A stretch of DNA of 64,000 nt from Arabidopsis thaliana (taxonomy: Eukaryota; Streptophyta; Magnoliopsida; Brassicales; Brassicaceae): NCBI RefSeq assembly GCF_000001735.4, contig NC_003071.7, positions 8,487,151 to 8,551,150 on the forward strand, in the 5' to 3' direction. A program made the translations under genes and the position numbers. The notes beneath the pieces are model-generated. The model had not been told where the DNA came from. It saw only the letters and a program-made list of their open reading frames with translations, and searched no databases. Numbering within the stretch: the stretch's first letter is position 1; each line of letters starts with the position of its first letter. Shown in pieces: positions 23,073 to 38,534 of the stretch.

Positions 23073-24108
23073 TCAATGAAAGAAACCAAGAACCTGACCA
23101 CCCACATTCCGTTTAATAGCTTCTTCATGATCCAAAATGCCATCGGGAGTTGTAATCACTATATAACCCCACTGCATATAACAAATTAAAGAAGGTTTAA
23201 GTTACGATTAGTTGCATATTCAGAACTAGTGTAGAACCGAACCTGGCGCGTTGGAAGTGTGCGTTCTGTGTATTGCCCGATCTCATTTGCCTTAACGTCC
23301 TGCCTATAAGTGAGAGCTTTGCAATCATTAACCCTTCCTTGTAGATCAACAGTTATTCTTCCAACTCTGTGTGGATCATGGACTTGGAAGTTCTTGATGT
23401 ACCCTATACATAATACATCAACATACATTTTGTAAAGTAATAGACAAAAAACTAGCTGATTCTGCGGTTTGAGCATAGAAATGGTATCTTTATACTTCAG
23501 TCACAAACTATCAACTTTGAAAAGAACTACTTCAAATTCCTAACTAAAAACATACAAAACACAGACGAAGATCGAAACAAACTTAAGTTAGACCATAAAC
23601 TAAACAGGAGCAGATATGACTTTCTCCAACCATAGATCAAGATGTAACTTATCCATAAGAATCAAAAAACAGAAACTTTTCAATCTTCTGCAACTTCATA
23701 GTTAACCAAGAACAAAGCTTAATCATTGGGACCATGTTGTAACCAATCTCTTACATCGAGTGATCACACATGGAAATTCTTGAGCTATACGTGTTAGGAT
23801 CAGCTCAAGGACCAACAAAACAATAGAGACTATGGATCATTAATCATACTTCACTACAAGCAAAAGTGACTAAAACCAATGTCGACGAAACTGATAAATC
23901 TAAACAAGTAGATGAAAAATTAGGGAAATGAATTAAGACCCAATTAGACCAGAAGAAAGAAGAAGTGAAAAATCTCACCTTTCTCTTTCATGATTTTGAG
24001 AAACGAAGACATTACGGTAGAGACAGGTTTCAACTCCACCGAAGCTTTCCCTCGCTTCTCAGCATTCACGATCGTTCTCAATGCATCGTTCAATATTCTC
24101 CTCCCCAT
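23073..24108 (-). CDS. RPS15AB: Ribosomal protein S15a, divergent type (uS8)
   Basis: Three exons, 23979-24108, 23243-23403 and 23073-23171, give 129 residues of the small-subunit rRNA-binding protein uS8/S15a. It starts [20 protein letters not shown] rather than the usual MVRISVLNDALK. It keeps [30 protein letters not shown] and [15 protein letters not shown]. Arabidopsis has two kinds of RPS15a, and this divergent kind (B/E) has been reported in mitochondrial rather than cytosolic ribosomes. I assign it there by sequence and gene order. It is divergently arranged with RPL28, with 493 bp between start codons. Intron 1 (23404-23978) is long. Confidence 0.94.
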
Positions 24109-25845
<1,737 letters not shown>

Positions 25846-26279
25846 GCTTCTTCTTTCACAATCTGTTTTTTTTGAAGTAAAAGATTTTGTTGAACAGGTT
25901 TTATTTAAGTTGTTGCTTTGAAGTTGAACCATAATGCTATTCTCCTTTTTCATTATCCTTATTATAAAGGAGTTAGAAGTTTATCTTGTTATGCTTGATG
26001 TTTCTGGTGTGCTTGTGTTACATTTTGTTAGATCCTTTTATCGAATCAAGAACTTTCTTAAAATCTCTATTCTAGATTTTATTAGCAAATCAAATGTAAT
26101 CAACAACCAAGTCCTTATATATTATGACTTTTGAAAGCCTAAATTGACTCAAAATAGCAAACATAAATGTTTAGATTTGTTGCATCAAATGTGATGTTCT
26201 TGTGGACTATAATGTTGACATTTTCATTAGATCCCATCAAAAACCAACTTGAGAATTCCATCTTAGCATGCTCTATACT

Positions 26280-26426
26280 TATCCAAAAGCCCATCAGGCC
26301 CATAGACGGCCCAACTTATAGCATACGGAAAGGTTTATATTAGGGTTTCTTAGACATGAATTAATTCTGTTCTCTTGCTGTGGCCGTCTCCAACACCATT
26401 TCGAAGACCAGGGAGATCGAAGCAAA
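26280..26426 (+). promoter_or_regulatory. RPL31 promoter: site II plus telo-box
   Basis: Three GCCCA/GGCCCA motifs at 26289-26293, 26297-26302 and 26308-26313 are followed by the telo-box TAGGGTTT at 26341-26348. This combination is the known signature of co-regulated plant ribosomal-protein promoters. The spacer from 25846 to 26279 holds only the RPL28 3' UTR and AT-rich sequence. Confidence 0.75.
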
Positions 26427-27196
<770 letters not shown>

Positions 27197-27710
27197 AAAT
27201 TGGTGAATGTACACTCACACAACCTTATCTTTAGATGAAAAGACGAAACGAAAAGACTTTGCTTGTTTTGATCACTTACCTATTTTGGTCATTTATCATT
27301 TCTTATGTTTTAAGTTCTATAGACAACAGATTTGGTACTACTCATACGAGTTTGATCTTTTTGTGACGCACTTTACTTCGCAATCATCTTTCTGATTCTG
27401 TACCAGACCGGTTTATTGTCTGGGTTGAAGTGTAACGAATTGGTTTGATACTCCACATTGTTAGGTTGGTGGAGTTTATCATAACTACTAAAAGGGTAGA
27501 TAATCCAAAAGTCCATATAAAATCAAAGAGTATTACAAATGTTAAGGAAAAAATATTTACTTATGTTCTAAATAAAATTAATCCGCAACTTTTTACTGAA
27601 GTTTCAATGTGTTGAAAAACTTGAAACCAAAACCAAAACCAATTTCATAAATAAAGTTATTCGAAAACTAATTTTTATTTTATTGAAAGCGATGACAAAA
27701 AAAGAAATTA

Positions 27711-27886
27711 AGGCCCATTTAAAACTCAATACGCCCCATTTGAAACCCAATACGGCCCATTAAAGAGGACCCTAATATAAACGACTGTAAATTTCCGAAA
27801 CCCTAGTAAGCAAGCAAGCTATCGAGCATCGTCGTCTCCAACAGCCAAGAGAAGCAGAAGCTTGAAGAATCTCTGTAATCTAAAAA
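27711..27886 (+). promoter_or_regulatory. RPS30 promoter: repeated CCCATT motifs and telo-box
   Basis: GGCCCATTT, CGCCCCATTTGAAA and CGGCCCATT occur in near-tandem array at 27711-27762. They are followed by AAACCCTA at 27798-27805, and translation starts at 27887. Direct CAATACG repeats precede the last two boxes. From 27197 to 27710 I see only the RPL31 3' UTR and AT-rich spacer. Confidence 0.75.
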
Positions 27887-28656
<770 letters not shown>

Positions 28657-29060
28657 ATAGAAGAAGGTTTTACCCTTTTCAGATTTTATGGGATGTTTTT
28701 GATATTGTGTCATTAGTTGGTCCAAACTCATCGATATCAAAGTGGTTTAACCTTGGTTATCTACAAATCAGTGGATGTTGTGTCAATTTTCTTGTCAATT
28801 TGATTTTTGTTTCTCCTCAGATTAGACTTAAGTTCTTGAATTATTGAACCTCTCTTTTGCAGTTATGTATTCGTGTGTACCCTTTAAATTCCACTATTGT
28901 AAAACCTCTGCTCCGCATACTTTATTTACCACGTTTGATCAGTTCGTTTTCATGGGGACTCAGAGAATCCAACCACTCTTTGAACTCATCAATTGCCAAC
29001 TTAAGAACTTGTTCCCAACTTTCCGTTGATTGTCTGTTTTTTTTTCTTTTTTGTTAATAC
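28657..29060. other. RPS30 3' region with unrecognised gene-like fragment
   Basis: After the RPS30 3' UTR, the minus strand of about 28920-29032 reads a short frame containing VLKLAIDEFKEWLDSLSPHE before stop codons. It looks gene-derived, but I cannot name its source. The adjacent sequence is a copia fragment. Confidence 0.3.
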
Positions 29061-29285
29061 ACCTCCCAATTCCACGAGACTTCGAGAAAACACCTCATTG
29101 CTGTCACTTTTTCAACCGGTGCAAAGATTTCTTTGTAATCATCATTCGCGATCTGTTTGATGCGATAAACCCACTTACATCCAAGAGCTTTCTTGCCTTT
29201 CGCTAGTGTTTCAACGGTCTATGAATTGTTGTTTTCATGTGCAACAACTTCATCTTTCATTGCACATTCCCAGTCATAGTCCTTC
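29061..29285 (-). pseudogene. Ty1/copia reverse-transcriptase fragment
   Basis: The minus strand reads WECAMKDEVVAHENN, then a stop, then TVETLAKGKKALGCKWVYRI, then a deletion, then YKEIFAPVEKVTAMRCFLEV. This order is the start of the copia-family reverse transcriptase. The internal stop and the loss of the segment between YRIK and YKE mark it as a dead relic. No LTRs were found. Confidence 0.85.
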
Positions 29286-29923
29286 ATAATTTTATTACTG
29301 TTTTGGTTCAATGTTTGTTGTGACCGCGTAAAAATATGCTTGGTGAGGAGAGATCATCGGAGGAAATGTTGCGATGGTGCTCTATTCTGTAGAGGTTGCA
29401 CTTCAATGGCTGTTTCAAACTTCGCCACGTTGAAGCAGAGAATTCGAAGTGAAATTCTTACCATACAATATCTCTCTCCTAAACGAATTCCCAACTTACA
29501 TCGTTTATGTAATATCTACCTAGCTTACACCATTCTCAAATAGGTTTGTTATGTCACACGTGTACACGAAGATGTTCGCCAAGCCGAAAATACTCATAGC
29601 ACTTGCTACTAATACTTGGCAAACTCTTCCTTGTTTGCCAAACCAAAAATATTTTGAACCCCAAATCATAAACAGCAGATCATTTCAAGAAAAAGTAATA
29701 ATATGAAGAAACAAAAATCAAAACTCAATACATATGGAGAAAAAAGATGATCAAATGTCATTACAAGAACACACAAACTCAAACTCGGTAACGAAGGAGA
29801 CCAATCAATCACAATTGGTTCTAAAGTAACAAATGATTTGTGTTTGAAAGCATTACAATCAATCACAATAAAAAGTGCATTGACACTCTTTAGTTAAGAA
29901 GAACCTGAAATGAAACCTTGGTT
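29286..29923. other. Spacer downstream of PRF1
   Basis: Nothing coding is recognised, and the 67-codon frame at 29340-29543 resembles no family. The part next to 29923 is the PRF1 3' UTR. CTTGCCAAAC-type short repeats lie at about 29577-29645. Confidence 0.4.
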
Positions 29924-30917
29924 TTAGAGTTCAGACTCGATAAGGTAATCCCCGAGCCTTTCGACAACCAAGTTGCATTGACCTCCAGTCATTGGTTCAT
30001 CGTAGAAGCCAAAGACCAAAGCTTGGTTTGTCTTCTTGATAGTGACACCTCCAGGTCCCTGAAGATTCACAGATTGTTACATGAATTCCGATTCTATTCT
30101 CTATCAAAATCTACATGCAGCTTTCTGATGTATGAAGTAAAGAAAGTTACCTTCTTCCCTCGGATCACAGCTCCTTGTTCACCTTGGATAACCATGTATT
30201 TTTCGCCACCGAGAAATAGTCCGGTTGGGGCAAGAAACCCGGGCTCCTCAAAGTCCTTCTTGATTCCATCGATTTCTTGAGGCTTCAACTAAACACACAT
30301 TATCAATAACACATCATCAGATTTTGGCAAAATCAAATCAACATTTTAGGCTATTGATCAAAACATTTCCTCAAGCATATAAGAAAAATGGAAACAGAGA
30401 TTATCCAAGATGCAATTGTTAAGCAGTAATTCTGACTAAGACCATAGAATCTACATGCCTACAAGAAGAAGAAGACCTTGCATCGATGGTTGCACACGCA
30501 TGCGTACAATTTCACAAGCATATGGATCTTCTTCTATGGAAGCTACGATCTAATAACTTCTGATACCGAAGAAATCTCACAATAGACTAATGGTCTAGAG
30601 CCCTACGTTTGAATTCAATTTCGCATACGGATCGATAGATTTAGAAATGCAAATCGAAAATATTCATCAGATTCCGGAGATTGAAAAATTCAAAATCAGA
30701 TCCGAGATTCGTCAGATCCGATCACGGAGGATTCCGACAATTCAAGCGACGGATCGTAGTAAGGCGAAAAGAGAGGATGAAGAAGTAAAAAAACCTGAGG
30801 AAATTTGGCGCTCTGAGCCCAGACACTGCCGTCTTGGCCGAGAATTGCGGCGGCGGTGAGATGGTTGCCTTCGACATCACACATAAGGTGATCATCGACG
30901 TATGATTGCCAAGACAT
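29924..30917 (-). CDS. PRF1: Profilin 1
   Basis: Profilin binds monomeric actin, poly-proline and phosphoinositides, and controls actin assembly. Three exons, 30795-30917, 30151-30288 and 29924-30058, give 131 residues. It has the N-terminal signature [20 protein letters not shown], then [15 protein letters not shown]. The C-terminal half has [20 protein letters not shown] and [16 protein letters not shown], ending GDYLIESEL. Intron positions (after FPQ and after GKK) are identical to those of PRF5 to the right. The first intron (30289-30794) is long; first introns of vegetative profilins are known to support expression. This is the vegetative, constitutive class. Its TATA-like sequence lies at about 31021-31032. 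Confidence 0.97.
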
Positions 30918-32734
30918 CTTCTTCTTCTTCCTCTTCGGCGAGTACTGAATTCTCCGACGAGTTTGTTTCTTCTCAATTCTCTCTTTGTGAGCTTTATGAT
31001 CGTGTAGACAAGGAAATGTTGTGCTTTATAAATTAATAAAAAAAACTTTCGTCAACTGCTTAATTTCAATTAATTATTAGCCCTTAAAATAAGCAAAATA
31101 AATAATAATGCTTTACCAAAGTAACAATAAATAACATAATAATATTTTTCCATTATAATTTTAGTTTTAGTAATGGTATGTAAATGGTTTATTATAGAGA
31201 TTTATTATATGTAGATAAATAAAAGCAAATTGGATCATACAAAGTGTAAAAATGCAAAATGGAGGAAAAAAATATCATTTACCACTTTTTAATCAAAAAT
31301 AAAAAATCATGCACCATTTATAACATACTTTACTTAGCTATACTTTAACAACAAAACATTGTAAGCTATATTAAGAAGATTTTTTTTTTTTTAATCCTTC
31401 TTTATCATAATACTTTCTTTAATTTTTTCCAAATGGATGTTTGTTTAACAAAAAAAAAAAAAAGAAACTCAAAAACTTTTCCCAATTATAAAAATAAAGT
31501 TTTTTATTCCAAAAAAAGAAAAAAATTAATATGCCAGAAGGCAACATCATTTGTTCTCTTCAAATACAGAGTGGATATGCTATAGCAAGATCTCAAATTG
31601 AGATTCTCAATCATATATTATTGCGTTACACCAAATATTGCATTTACGTGTGGTCCATCACTTTCGTATTTTCAATTTTTTAATCAAACTTGAGAAATAA
31701 TTTAGTGGTATTGTGGTTAAAAGAATTATCATGGAATTATAAATTATGAGTTCAGAGTTCTCTCGATCATGGTAGGTCATTATAGGAATTGAAAATTTTG
31801 AGTTCGAGTTCTCGCAATCATGGCTGGTCATTTTAGACATTTTAATTGACAACAATACCTTCTGTTTCACAAGATTCAAAATATGAAAATATAGTCTCTA
31901 TTTCAATTTAAGATCCCATCTATTTAGTGCTTATCATGAAAAGAAATTAGGAGATACATACATGAATATTGAGGGTTTTGTGATATTGGTTCAACTGATA
32001 AAAACGCCATTAGTTTTACTAAAATAATCAAAGCAATGTAAACTTGATGTCTTGAACACTAGATATTAATTTCAAAAGTGGAGATAGTGTTTCTAAACTC
32101 AAGGAAAACCAAATCTCTTAATGTATGCAATAACTGAAAATAAATAAAGAACGAATAATCGAAATACTTCTGGTTTGGTACTTTCTTGTTTTGGTTAGTC
32201 GAGTTTTATTTTCATGTTTACATTCGTAGTCTTGTCAAAATAAACATCGAAAAAACTAGGAGTTATCATGTCCTCCATTCTTCCTCCGGTAACAATGTGC
32301 ATGTATGTGAACCGACACCGTCGATTCAAGCGATAAACGCATGGATAGCTATTATATGTCCAACACCCGATTACATAATTAATTGTTATCCATGATGGCT
32401 TTGGTATGTATATGAAGAAATGAGATATTAATTAACATGACAAGTTTATATATACGCAACAATACTATAAAATTAATTTTTTTTTAAAAACACAAATTAA
32501 TCAATAACCATGAAAAAGAGAAAAAAGAAACAAAAGTCTTATAAGTCTTGGCTTCTTCACACAGGCTTAGTGTTATTATCTGCAACCTTAGGCTTAAGCT
32601 TTCTGTTAAACTTGGCTAAAGTAGAAACCAGGAAGACCCAAAATTAAATTATAGAAACGGAAAACCAAAACCCAAAAAGAGAAACAAAGGTTTAATGATT
32701 TATAGAGAAAGAGATATAAAACATTGTAGATGGT
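30918..32734. other. AT-rich spacer between profilin genes
   Basis: Upstream sequence of PRF1 is followed by highly AT-rich DNA with A/T homopolymers (about 31378-31394, 31448-31463) and the tandem repeat at 31731-31838. The PRF5 3' UTR is at the right edge. No gene is recognised. Confidence 0.5.
31731..31838. repeat. Two-copy tandem repeat, about 54 bp unit
   Basis: The units at 31731-31785 and 31786-31838 share GAGTTC(A)GAGTTCTC, then CGCAATCATGG or CGATCATGG, then GGTCATTxTAG. The two copies have diverged moderately. The repeat includes GTTCGAGTTC, reminiscent of a tRNA B-box, but no tRNA or SINE structure was found. Confidence 0.6.
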
Positions 32735-33969
32735 TCAAAGACCCTGTTCGATCAAGTAATCACCCAACCTCTCGACAACCATGTTGCATTGTCCTGGAGT
32801 CACTGGCTCTTCGTACAGACCAAACACCATTGATTGTCCTGTTTTCTTGATCGTGATTCCCCCAGCTCCCTGCCCAAGTTCCAATTATATTAATGGTTTT
32901 GAGTTTCAAACCAAATTCTTAACATTAAATGTTTTTATGATAAGCTTATAGTTTCAAGAATGTAATTATCATTTCAAGAAATGAAAAAGTTTGGGAGTGC
33001 AAAATCATCGACTATATACTATGTACCATATAAGCGATGCTTTTGGTAAGACTTTGAATTACATTCATAACATCAAATACTATCAAAATGATTAGAGTAT
33101 TGACCATTTTTGCATGAGATTATTCTCTTAATCATAGTCGGCTCTATGGAGTGCAATGGGAGGGGTTGATTCTCATAAAATCGTAGGCCTCAATTGTTTT
33201 AAGCGTTTGCATGTGAATCTTTTTTATTAGAAAATAATTCAAGTTTCATAAAATATTTTTCGATCCCGATGGTTGCTAGGCCTTAAACGTCGATTGTTTC
33301 AAATGCAATGGTATACATGTGCATTTAACATGCGCAAAGTAAAATTCACATATTTAAAAAAATAAAACAATATATTTTAGGATTTCTTAGATTATTTTTG
33401 TAGAATGCAAACACAAACAATCGAGCGTTAATCCTAAACATACCTTCTTGCCACGGATGACAGCATTAGGCTCGCCTTGGATGACCATATACTTTAGCCC
33501 TGCGAGGAACATACCCGTGGGAGCGAGGTGACCAGGCTCATCGAAATCCTTCATAATGTCTGTGATCTCTTGAGGTTTGAACTATTTGAAGACAAATGAA
33601 TCCTCAGACTTTTAACGTTGAACTAAATCCGGAACAATGAACTTGATGCAAATGGTGAGATTACAAATCAAAGTTGATCAGCTCATCTATATTATATATC
33701 ACTATAAATATGTCCATAATATACGTACGTAACGGATAGAAATAGCAAGTATCAAATCATATTTCTCTACATAAAAGATTTAAGACCAACGAAACCAAAA
33801 CATGATCGATCGATAATAGAGGAGGAGGTAATTATACCTGAGGAAAATTAGCGCTCTGAGCCCAAACGCTACCATCATGGCCGATGATAGCGGCGGCGGT
33901 AAGGTGGTGACCTTGGCCGTCGCCGACATCACACATCAAATGCTCATCAACGTATGCTTGCCACGACAT
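32735..33969 (-). CDS. PRF5: Profilin 5 (pollen-type)
   Basis: Three exons, 33838-33969, 33444-33581 and 32735-32869, give 134 residues. It starts [20 protein letters not shown], with a 3-residue insertion relative to PRF1. It continues [40 protein letters not shown] and [20 protein letters not shown], and ends GDYLIEQGL. The insertion and sequence place it in the reproductive/pollen profilin class. Introns match PRF1, so the pair is an old tandem duplication with later split of expression class. Intron 2 (32870-33443, 574 bp) is long and AT-rich. Confidence 0.96.
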
Positions 33970-35680
33970 TCTCTCTGATTTCTTCTTCTTTTTGCTTTTA
34001 CTCTGCGAGGTTGGGTATTTTGGATCTCTCTACGTATGTATGTGTGTGCAATGCAACTCCCAGGGGGACTTGGTCGTCTCGATAAATAGGGAGCGAAGAA
34101 GAATGTTGTAGGATGAAGTATCTGCCGTTGGATTCATTAGACACATTCTCAGCCGCTCATTTTTTATTATTATTGCTACTGACGTCTCGCCTTTGTTATA
34201 GCTTAATCATTCACTACATGCACGCCACGTGTCTTTTCTTCCCTATGCTAATTTCCTCCTAATAATAACGAACAAGAAGGATTTCAGGAAATAATAACAG
34301 TATTAAACTATTAATATTTGTTTAGCATATATGATTAAAAGACTAAGGAAATGAACAAGATTTTGTAAAAAAGATGTGGTTTTGTAGCAGCCTCTCAAAA
34401 AAGATTGTCTCAATTTGAATTTGGATCTTTATAGTTTCTCGACACAGTTTGGATTTACTCTTTGAGACATTGTGCCGTACCAAATAACAACATAGACTTA
34501 GATTCTAGCTAAAAGAACCAATGTATCTGTTCTAAACGTGATATAATTAATGGATATCATGATCATTTTAGTGACCGATCAAACTATTTTCAGAAGAGTT
34601 GTTGTCATTTCTGCTAATTTGTCCCTCTTCTGATCGGTCGAGGTGACGATTGATCTGATCATAGCTGATCGGCGATCGCCATGATGTTTTCTCCAATTTT
34701 CCACATGCTTTTTTCCTTTAATCCAAACTATATTCTCAAATTTCTTGCAACAAAACTAACTAAATGCATGAAAAGACTATGAAACTAGTGTTTTATCCGA
34801 TCTATAGCTAGTTAGCTACTCCTAAATTATCTACTAGAGCATTTAATTTGAATCGACAATACACGAAGATTAGTTAAATGATTTTTGTTGTGGTCTACTA
34901 TAATGCGGATGATAACAAGACTGATTAGTATAGTATACAACGAAGAGGGAAAACATTGATATAACAGGGATGAAGGTAGAGTCGTTACCAATAAAATAAA
35001 TTCTGATGGAGCAAACCATTTAACAAATAAAAATGAGCAAAACTAGTGGTTCACGTTGCGGTACAACACATCATTTGCATGCAAACACATTTCTCTTCTT
35101 CGTAGCTCTCTTTAGCATCTGTCAGGCTCAATGTCGTCGATTCATGCGAAGTCTAAAAAGAATTTAAGAATTTTATCTATCTCAACCCATAAACTTTAAA
35201 GATCCGTTTGGTTATCTATCTTTGTATTGATATGTTTCTGCTCATGTCTTCTTTTTTATTTTTGCTAATCCTCATCACATTTCATTTTTCATATGTTTTA
35301 TGGATCTTTCTTAGCCATCATTACTCATTGTAGAATTCTTTACTTGGTTAGGCAAATACAGGACCAGTTTTGGACCAACAACAACATTATCAATTCCTTT
35401 TTGGTTATTTATTGAAGACCATTTAATTTAGTGATGAACATAATAAATTTCATCTCAACAATATTTGCTCTTTCTAGTAAACAAACAAAAAAAATCCTTA
35501 GCAAGATCCCAACTTTTCTTTTTTTTTAGAAAGATCAGATTACAAAGGTTTCAAAATCAGAAATAAGTTTTATCTACTAATATAAATCAGTTTGATTAAT
35601 AATGTAACTGATAAAAACCATTTTCTTCTATCAAGTCACAATTGCATAACCAATACAAAAGCTTCGAACTTTTTATGTTT
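33970..35680. other. Spacer between PRF5 and LRR gene
   Basis: The PRF5 promoter has CTATTTAT (TATA on the minus strand) at about 34084. A GATC-rich stretch at 34630-34682 includes the palindrome GGCGATCGCC. The rest is AT-rich. A 44-codon small ORF at 35033 is listed separately. Confidence 0.5.
35033..35167 (+). CDS. Possible small secreted peptide ORF, 44 codons
   Basis: The ATG-initiated frame starts MSKTSGSRCGTTHHLHANTF. It contains a hydrophobic core FLFFVALFSICQA (about residues 20-32) that resembles a signal peptide with a cleavage-like QAQ, and then a short basic tail CRRFMRSLKRI. No family is recognised. The chance of a random ORF of this length in AT-rich DNA is high. The signal-like core is the only reason to list it. 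Confidence 0.2.
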   Translation: MSKTSGSRCGTTHHLHANTFLFFVALFSICQAQCRRFMRSLKRI

Positions 35681-36889
35681 TCATGGAGATGAAGCCACCT
35701 TCAACCCCAAGCTAATCGCAGCACACGTTAACGGCTGCGCCGGAATTCTAAAACAGCTCAATTGGCCACCAGGAATCGCCGAACAATCCGGCTGAGGCCG
35801 TTGATAACCCTTACCGGGAATACAATTTCCGGTGAAATCAAACCCAACGCTAAGGCTCGAGCACTGAGAGCTAAACCCAGAGAAGAAGTTGAAAGAAACC
35901 GTCAGATTTATCAGATTCCTCAAAGTACAGACCAAATCAGGAAGATCACCGGAGAATTTGTTGTGTCCGAGATTCAAAACTTCAATCTCCGATAAGCAAG
36001 AGATCGTGTCAGGGACATGACCCATCAATGAATTGAAACTAACATCAAACACTTCAATGTCGGAGAATAAACCAACTGATTCCGGTATACAACCGGTTAA
36101 CTGGTTATTCAAGAACAAAACCTCTTTCAATTTCGAACCGGTGATACCGAAACTCGTCGGGATTTCGCCGGATAATTTGTTGTTAGCGAGATTAATCACC
36201 GAAGCTGTAGAGTAACCGAGATTCCCAGGGATTTCTCCGGTGAATTGATTGTTGTTGAGGAGAATCGCGTCTAATTGTTTGTTGAAGAGATTTTCCGGTA
36301 TAGAGCCAGTGAAATTGTTGAACCGGAGATCGAGGTAAACCAGATTTGGGATGTAGAGTGTGACTTGAGGGAAAGAACCGGAGAATCTGTTGTTGCTGAG
36401 ATCGAGTTCTTGAAGAGAATCAAGATTCTTGAAAGAATCTGGGATTTGACCAGAGAATCTGTTACTGTTGAGATGAAGAATGGTTAGGTCTGAGAGTAAA
36501 GAGAGGTCTTTAACAATGGTGCCTTTGAGATTTGCTTTGTTTAGATCTATGGAGGTTATAGATGAGCCAGAACAGAACACGCCTCTGTAAGAACAAACAT
36601 CTTCACCAACCCATGTTTTAAGAACACCAGATGGATCCTCTGTAATGGCGGATTTCCAAGATTGAAGAGCATTGTAAGCTGCATTTGTTGTCTGTTGTTG
36701 GTTTGGAGCTGAGCCAGGATTGGAATTAGGGTTTCCTCCACCTATCCAAACTCCGCCGTCGTCACCGTCTCCACCGCCGATTCCAACTCCGACTCCAATG
36801 CTGTATCCGTTTGTTAGAATCAAACAATTCAGGAACAGAGACAAAGACAGAAGGCTAAAGTTGTTGTTGTTGGTGCCTTTCTTCTTCAT
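35681..36889 (-). CDS. Secreted leucine-rich repeat protein (LRX-like N-terminal type)
   Basis: This single-exon gene encodes 402 residues. A signal peptide at residues 1-28 (FSLLSLSLFLNCLILTNGYS) is followed by a Gly/Asp-rich stretch. An LRR N-cap follows with NAAYNALQSWKSAITEDPSG and the Cys pair CSYRGVFC. About ten plant-type LRRs follow (for example LSDLTILHLNSNRFSGQIPD, LQELDLSNNRFSGSFP, LNLGHNKFSGDLPD). A Cys-rich C-cap ends the protein. The layout matches the LRR half of LRX/PEX extensin proteins but without an extensin Ser-Pro tail or transmembrane kinase, so the product is probably apoplastic or wall-associated. The ligand is unknown. Confidence 0.92.
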   Translation of the reverse strand: MKKKGTNNNNFSLLSLSLFLNCLILTNGYSIGVGVGIGGGDGDDGGVWIGGGNPNSNPGSAPNQQQTTNAAYNALQSWKSAITEDPSGVLKTWVGEDVCSYRGVFCSGSSITSIDLNKANLKGTIVKDLSLLSDLTILHLNSNRFSGQIPDSFKNLDSLQELDLSNNRFSGSFPQVTLYIPNLVYLDLRFNNFTGSIPENLFNKQLDAILLNNNQFTGEIPGNLGYSTASVINLANNKLSGEIPTSFGITGSKLKEVLFLNNQLTGCIPESVGLFSDIEVFDVSFNSLMGHVPDTISCLSEIEVLNLGHNKFSGDLPDLVCTLRNLINLTVSFNFFSGFSSQCSSLSVGFDFTGNCIPGKGYQRPQPDCSAIPGGQLSCFRIPAQPLTCAAISLGLKVASSP

Positions 36890-38534
36890 GATTCTTGTTT
36901 TGCTTTTTGATACTCAACAAACTCGAGAAGCTTTGATTAAAGTTGCTGTCTTTTCTTCTTGGGGAATGTTGAAACTTTTGTTGGATTAATGAGGTTTGTT
37001 AACAAAAGTGTGGTTGAAGCATTGATTGATGATTAGCAGCAAATGTGGGGGCAATGGGTTTGATTGATGGAGTTTTGCTTCTCCGTTACTGTTTTGTTTT
37101 CAACTTAGGTTTTATTTTTTCCAATGGCCTCGTGCTATAATTCATCAACTGTCACATGAATTTTATAAGCATTATTTAGCTGGGAATAGTATATACTCCA
37201 TGATATTATTTATTGCATATGGTTAGGAGAGTTTATATGTATGTCTTTCGCAACATTTAACATTTAGAGTTCATGTTTCCATGCTTTTAGAAGAAAAAAA
37301 TACTATCGATTAAATTATTTTTAGAAGTTACCACTGACCAGTGACAATTGTCATAATAAAACCATTAATTACCTTCTGTGTTCAGAGGATTCTTGTATCG
37401 ACTTTTTTTGTTAAAGAACCTGAAAAAAGTCTCCTATGAATTAATTGAGAATTCAGAGAAATACATATTAAAAACTTATCCATGTGCTATCAATAGAACG
37501 TTCTTAAGAATGTTTCTAAGCAACACTTTGTTTTTAAAACTTATTTACAACTATGTCACTAGACATATGTTTAAAATTTGATCATAATAAATACATGAAA
37601 TGTATTAATATCAAAGAAAATTAACTATTTGTATATAAAACAAAATCATCTTATTTTATGGAGTACCTACTAATATTAGTGTTTCCACGTTCCACTTTCC
37701 ACTGACTCCGATTTGCTATCATAATATTTGTCTGTCATATCAGTTGATTTTTCTGATATTCCATTTCCACCAAAGTAATAATGTGAAGAACTGAACCACT
37801 ATTGTGACCGACGTAAAAACAACATTACTGTTGCGTATTATGACCAAATTTGATACAAAGGAAATAATTAAAAACGACAAATTACCAGATAGTATTAGTT
37901 TATACTCCTTATCATGCATTGATGATGCATATATCAAAAGTAGAAAAGAGAAAAAAAGAAGAAGAAGAAGCAGAATCTAGGGAGGCTATTTAAAGTATAG
38001 AAGAAAGAAAAATATGTAGCAGCTTCTGAGTGTGAAATGCTGTGAGATTGTGTTGACTTGAGATAACGATTTTAATGAAATGTTAAAAAATTGGGAGATT
38101 TGTATCGCCTCACATGGAGGGGACACACACCAATAGATTTTGGGAATGAGTCATCCATATATACTAGAAAATTAATCAAAATAAATGGCGTTAAAATATA
38201 CAATTATTTTCCACCCATTATATTCTGGCTCTGAGTACTATTGTTCGTTTTAAGATTAGGTGGATACTTAAATTTCTTGTAGATTTTTCCATTCAAAATC
38301 TATTAGTTATACATGCATCTCATTGTATTTTACGATTTTTAATAATATTTGTGAAAATGCATCTCATATTAACTCAATTTACGTAACATAATTTTGATCT
38401 CCGTTTTGCACTACTGAAGCTAGAAAAACATAAACATAAGACAAAAACCAAAAAAAAAAAATCCTTTTACGAATGAGTGAGATCATCCACACAAATTTTG
38501 ATGGAATTCAAAAGAAGACTAATGTTAATAAAGA

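Noticed and set aside
31800-31815. tRNA or SINE B-box (GTTCGAGTTC)
   Set aside because: No A-box, acceptor stem or cloverleaf around it; it is part of a two-copy tandem repeat.
33130-33290. Possible transposon piece in PRF5 intron 2 (GTCGGCTCT and TAGGCCT motifs)
   Set aside because: No inverted ends or target duplication could be found; too weak to call.
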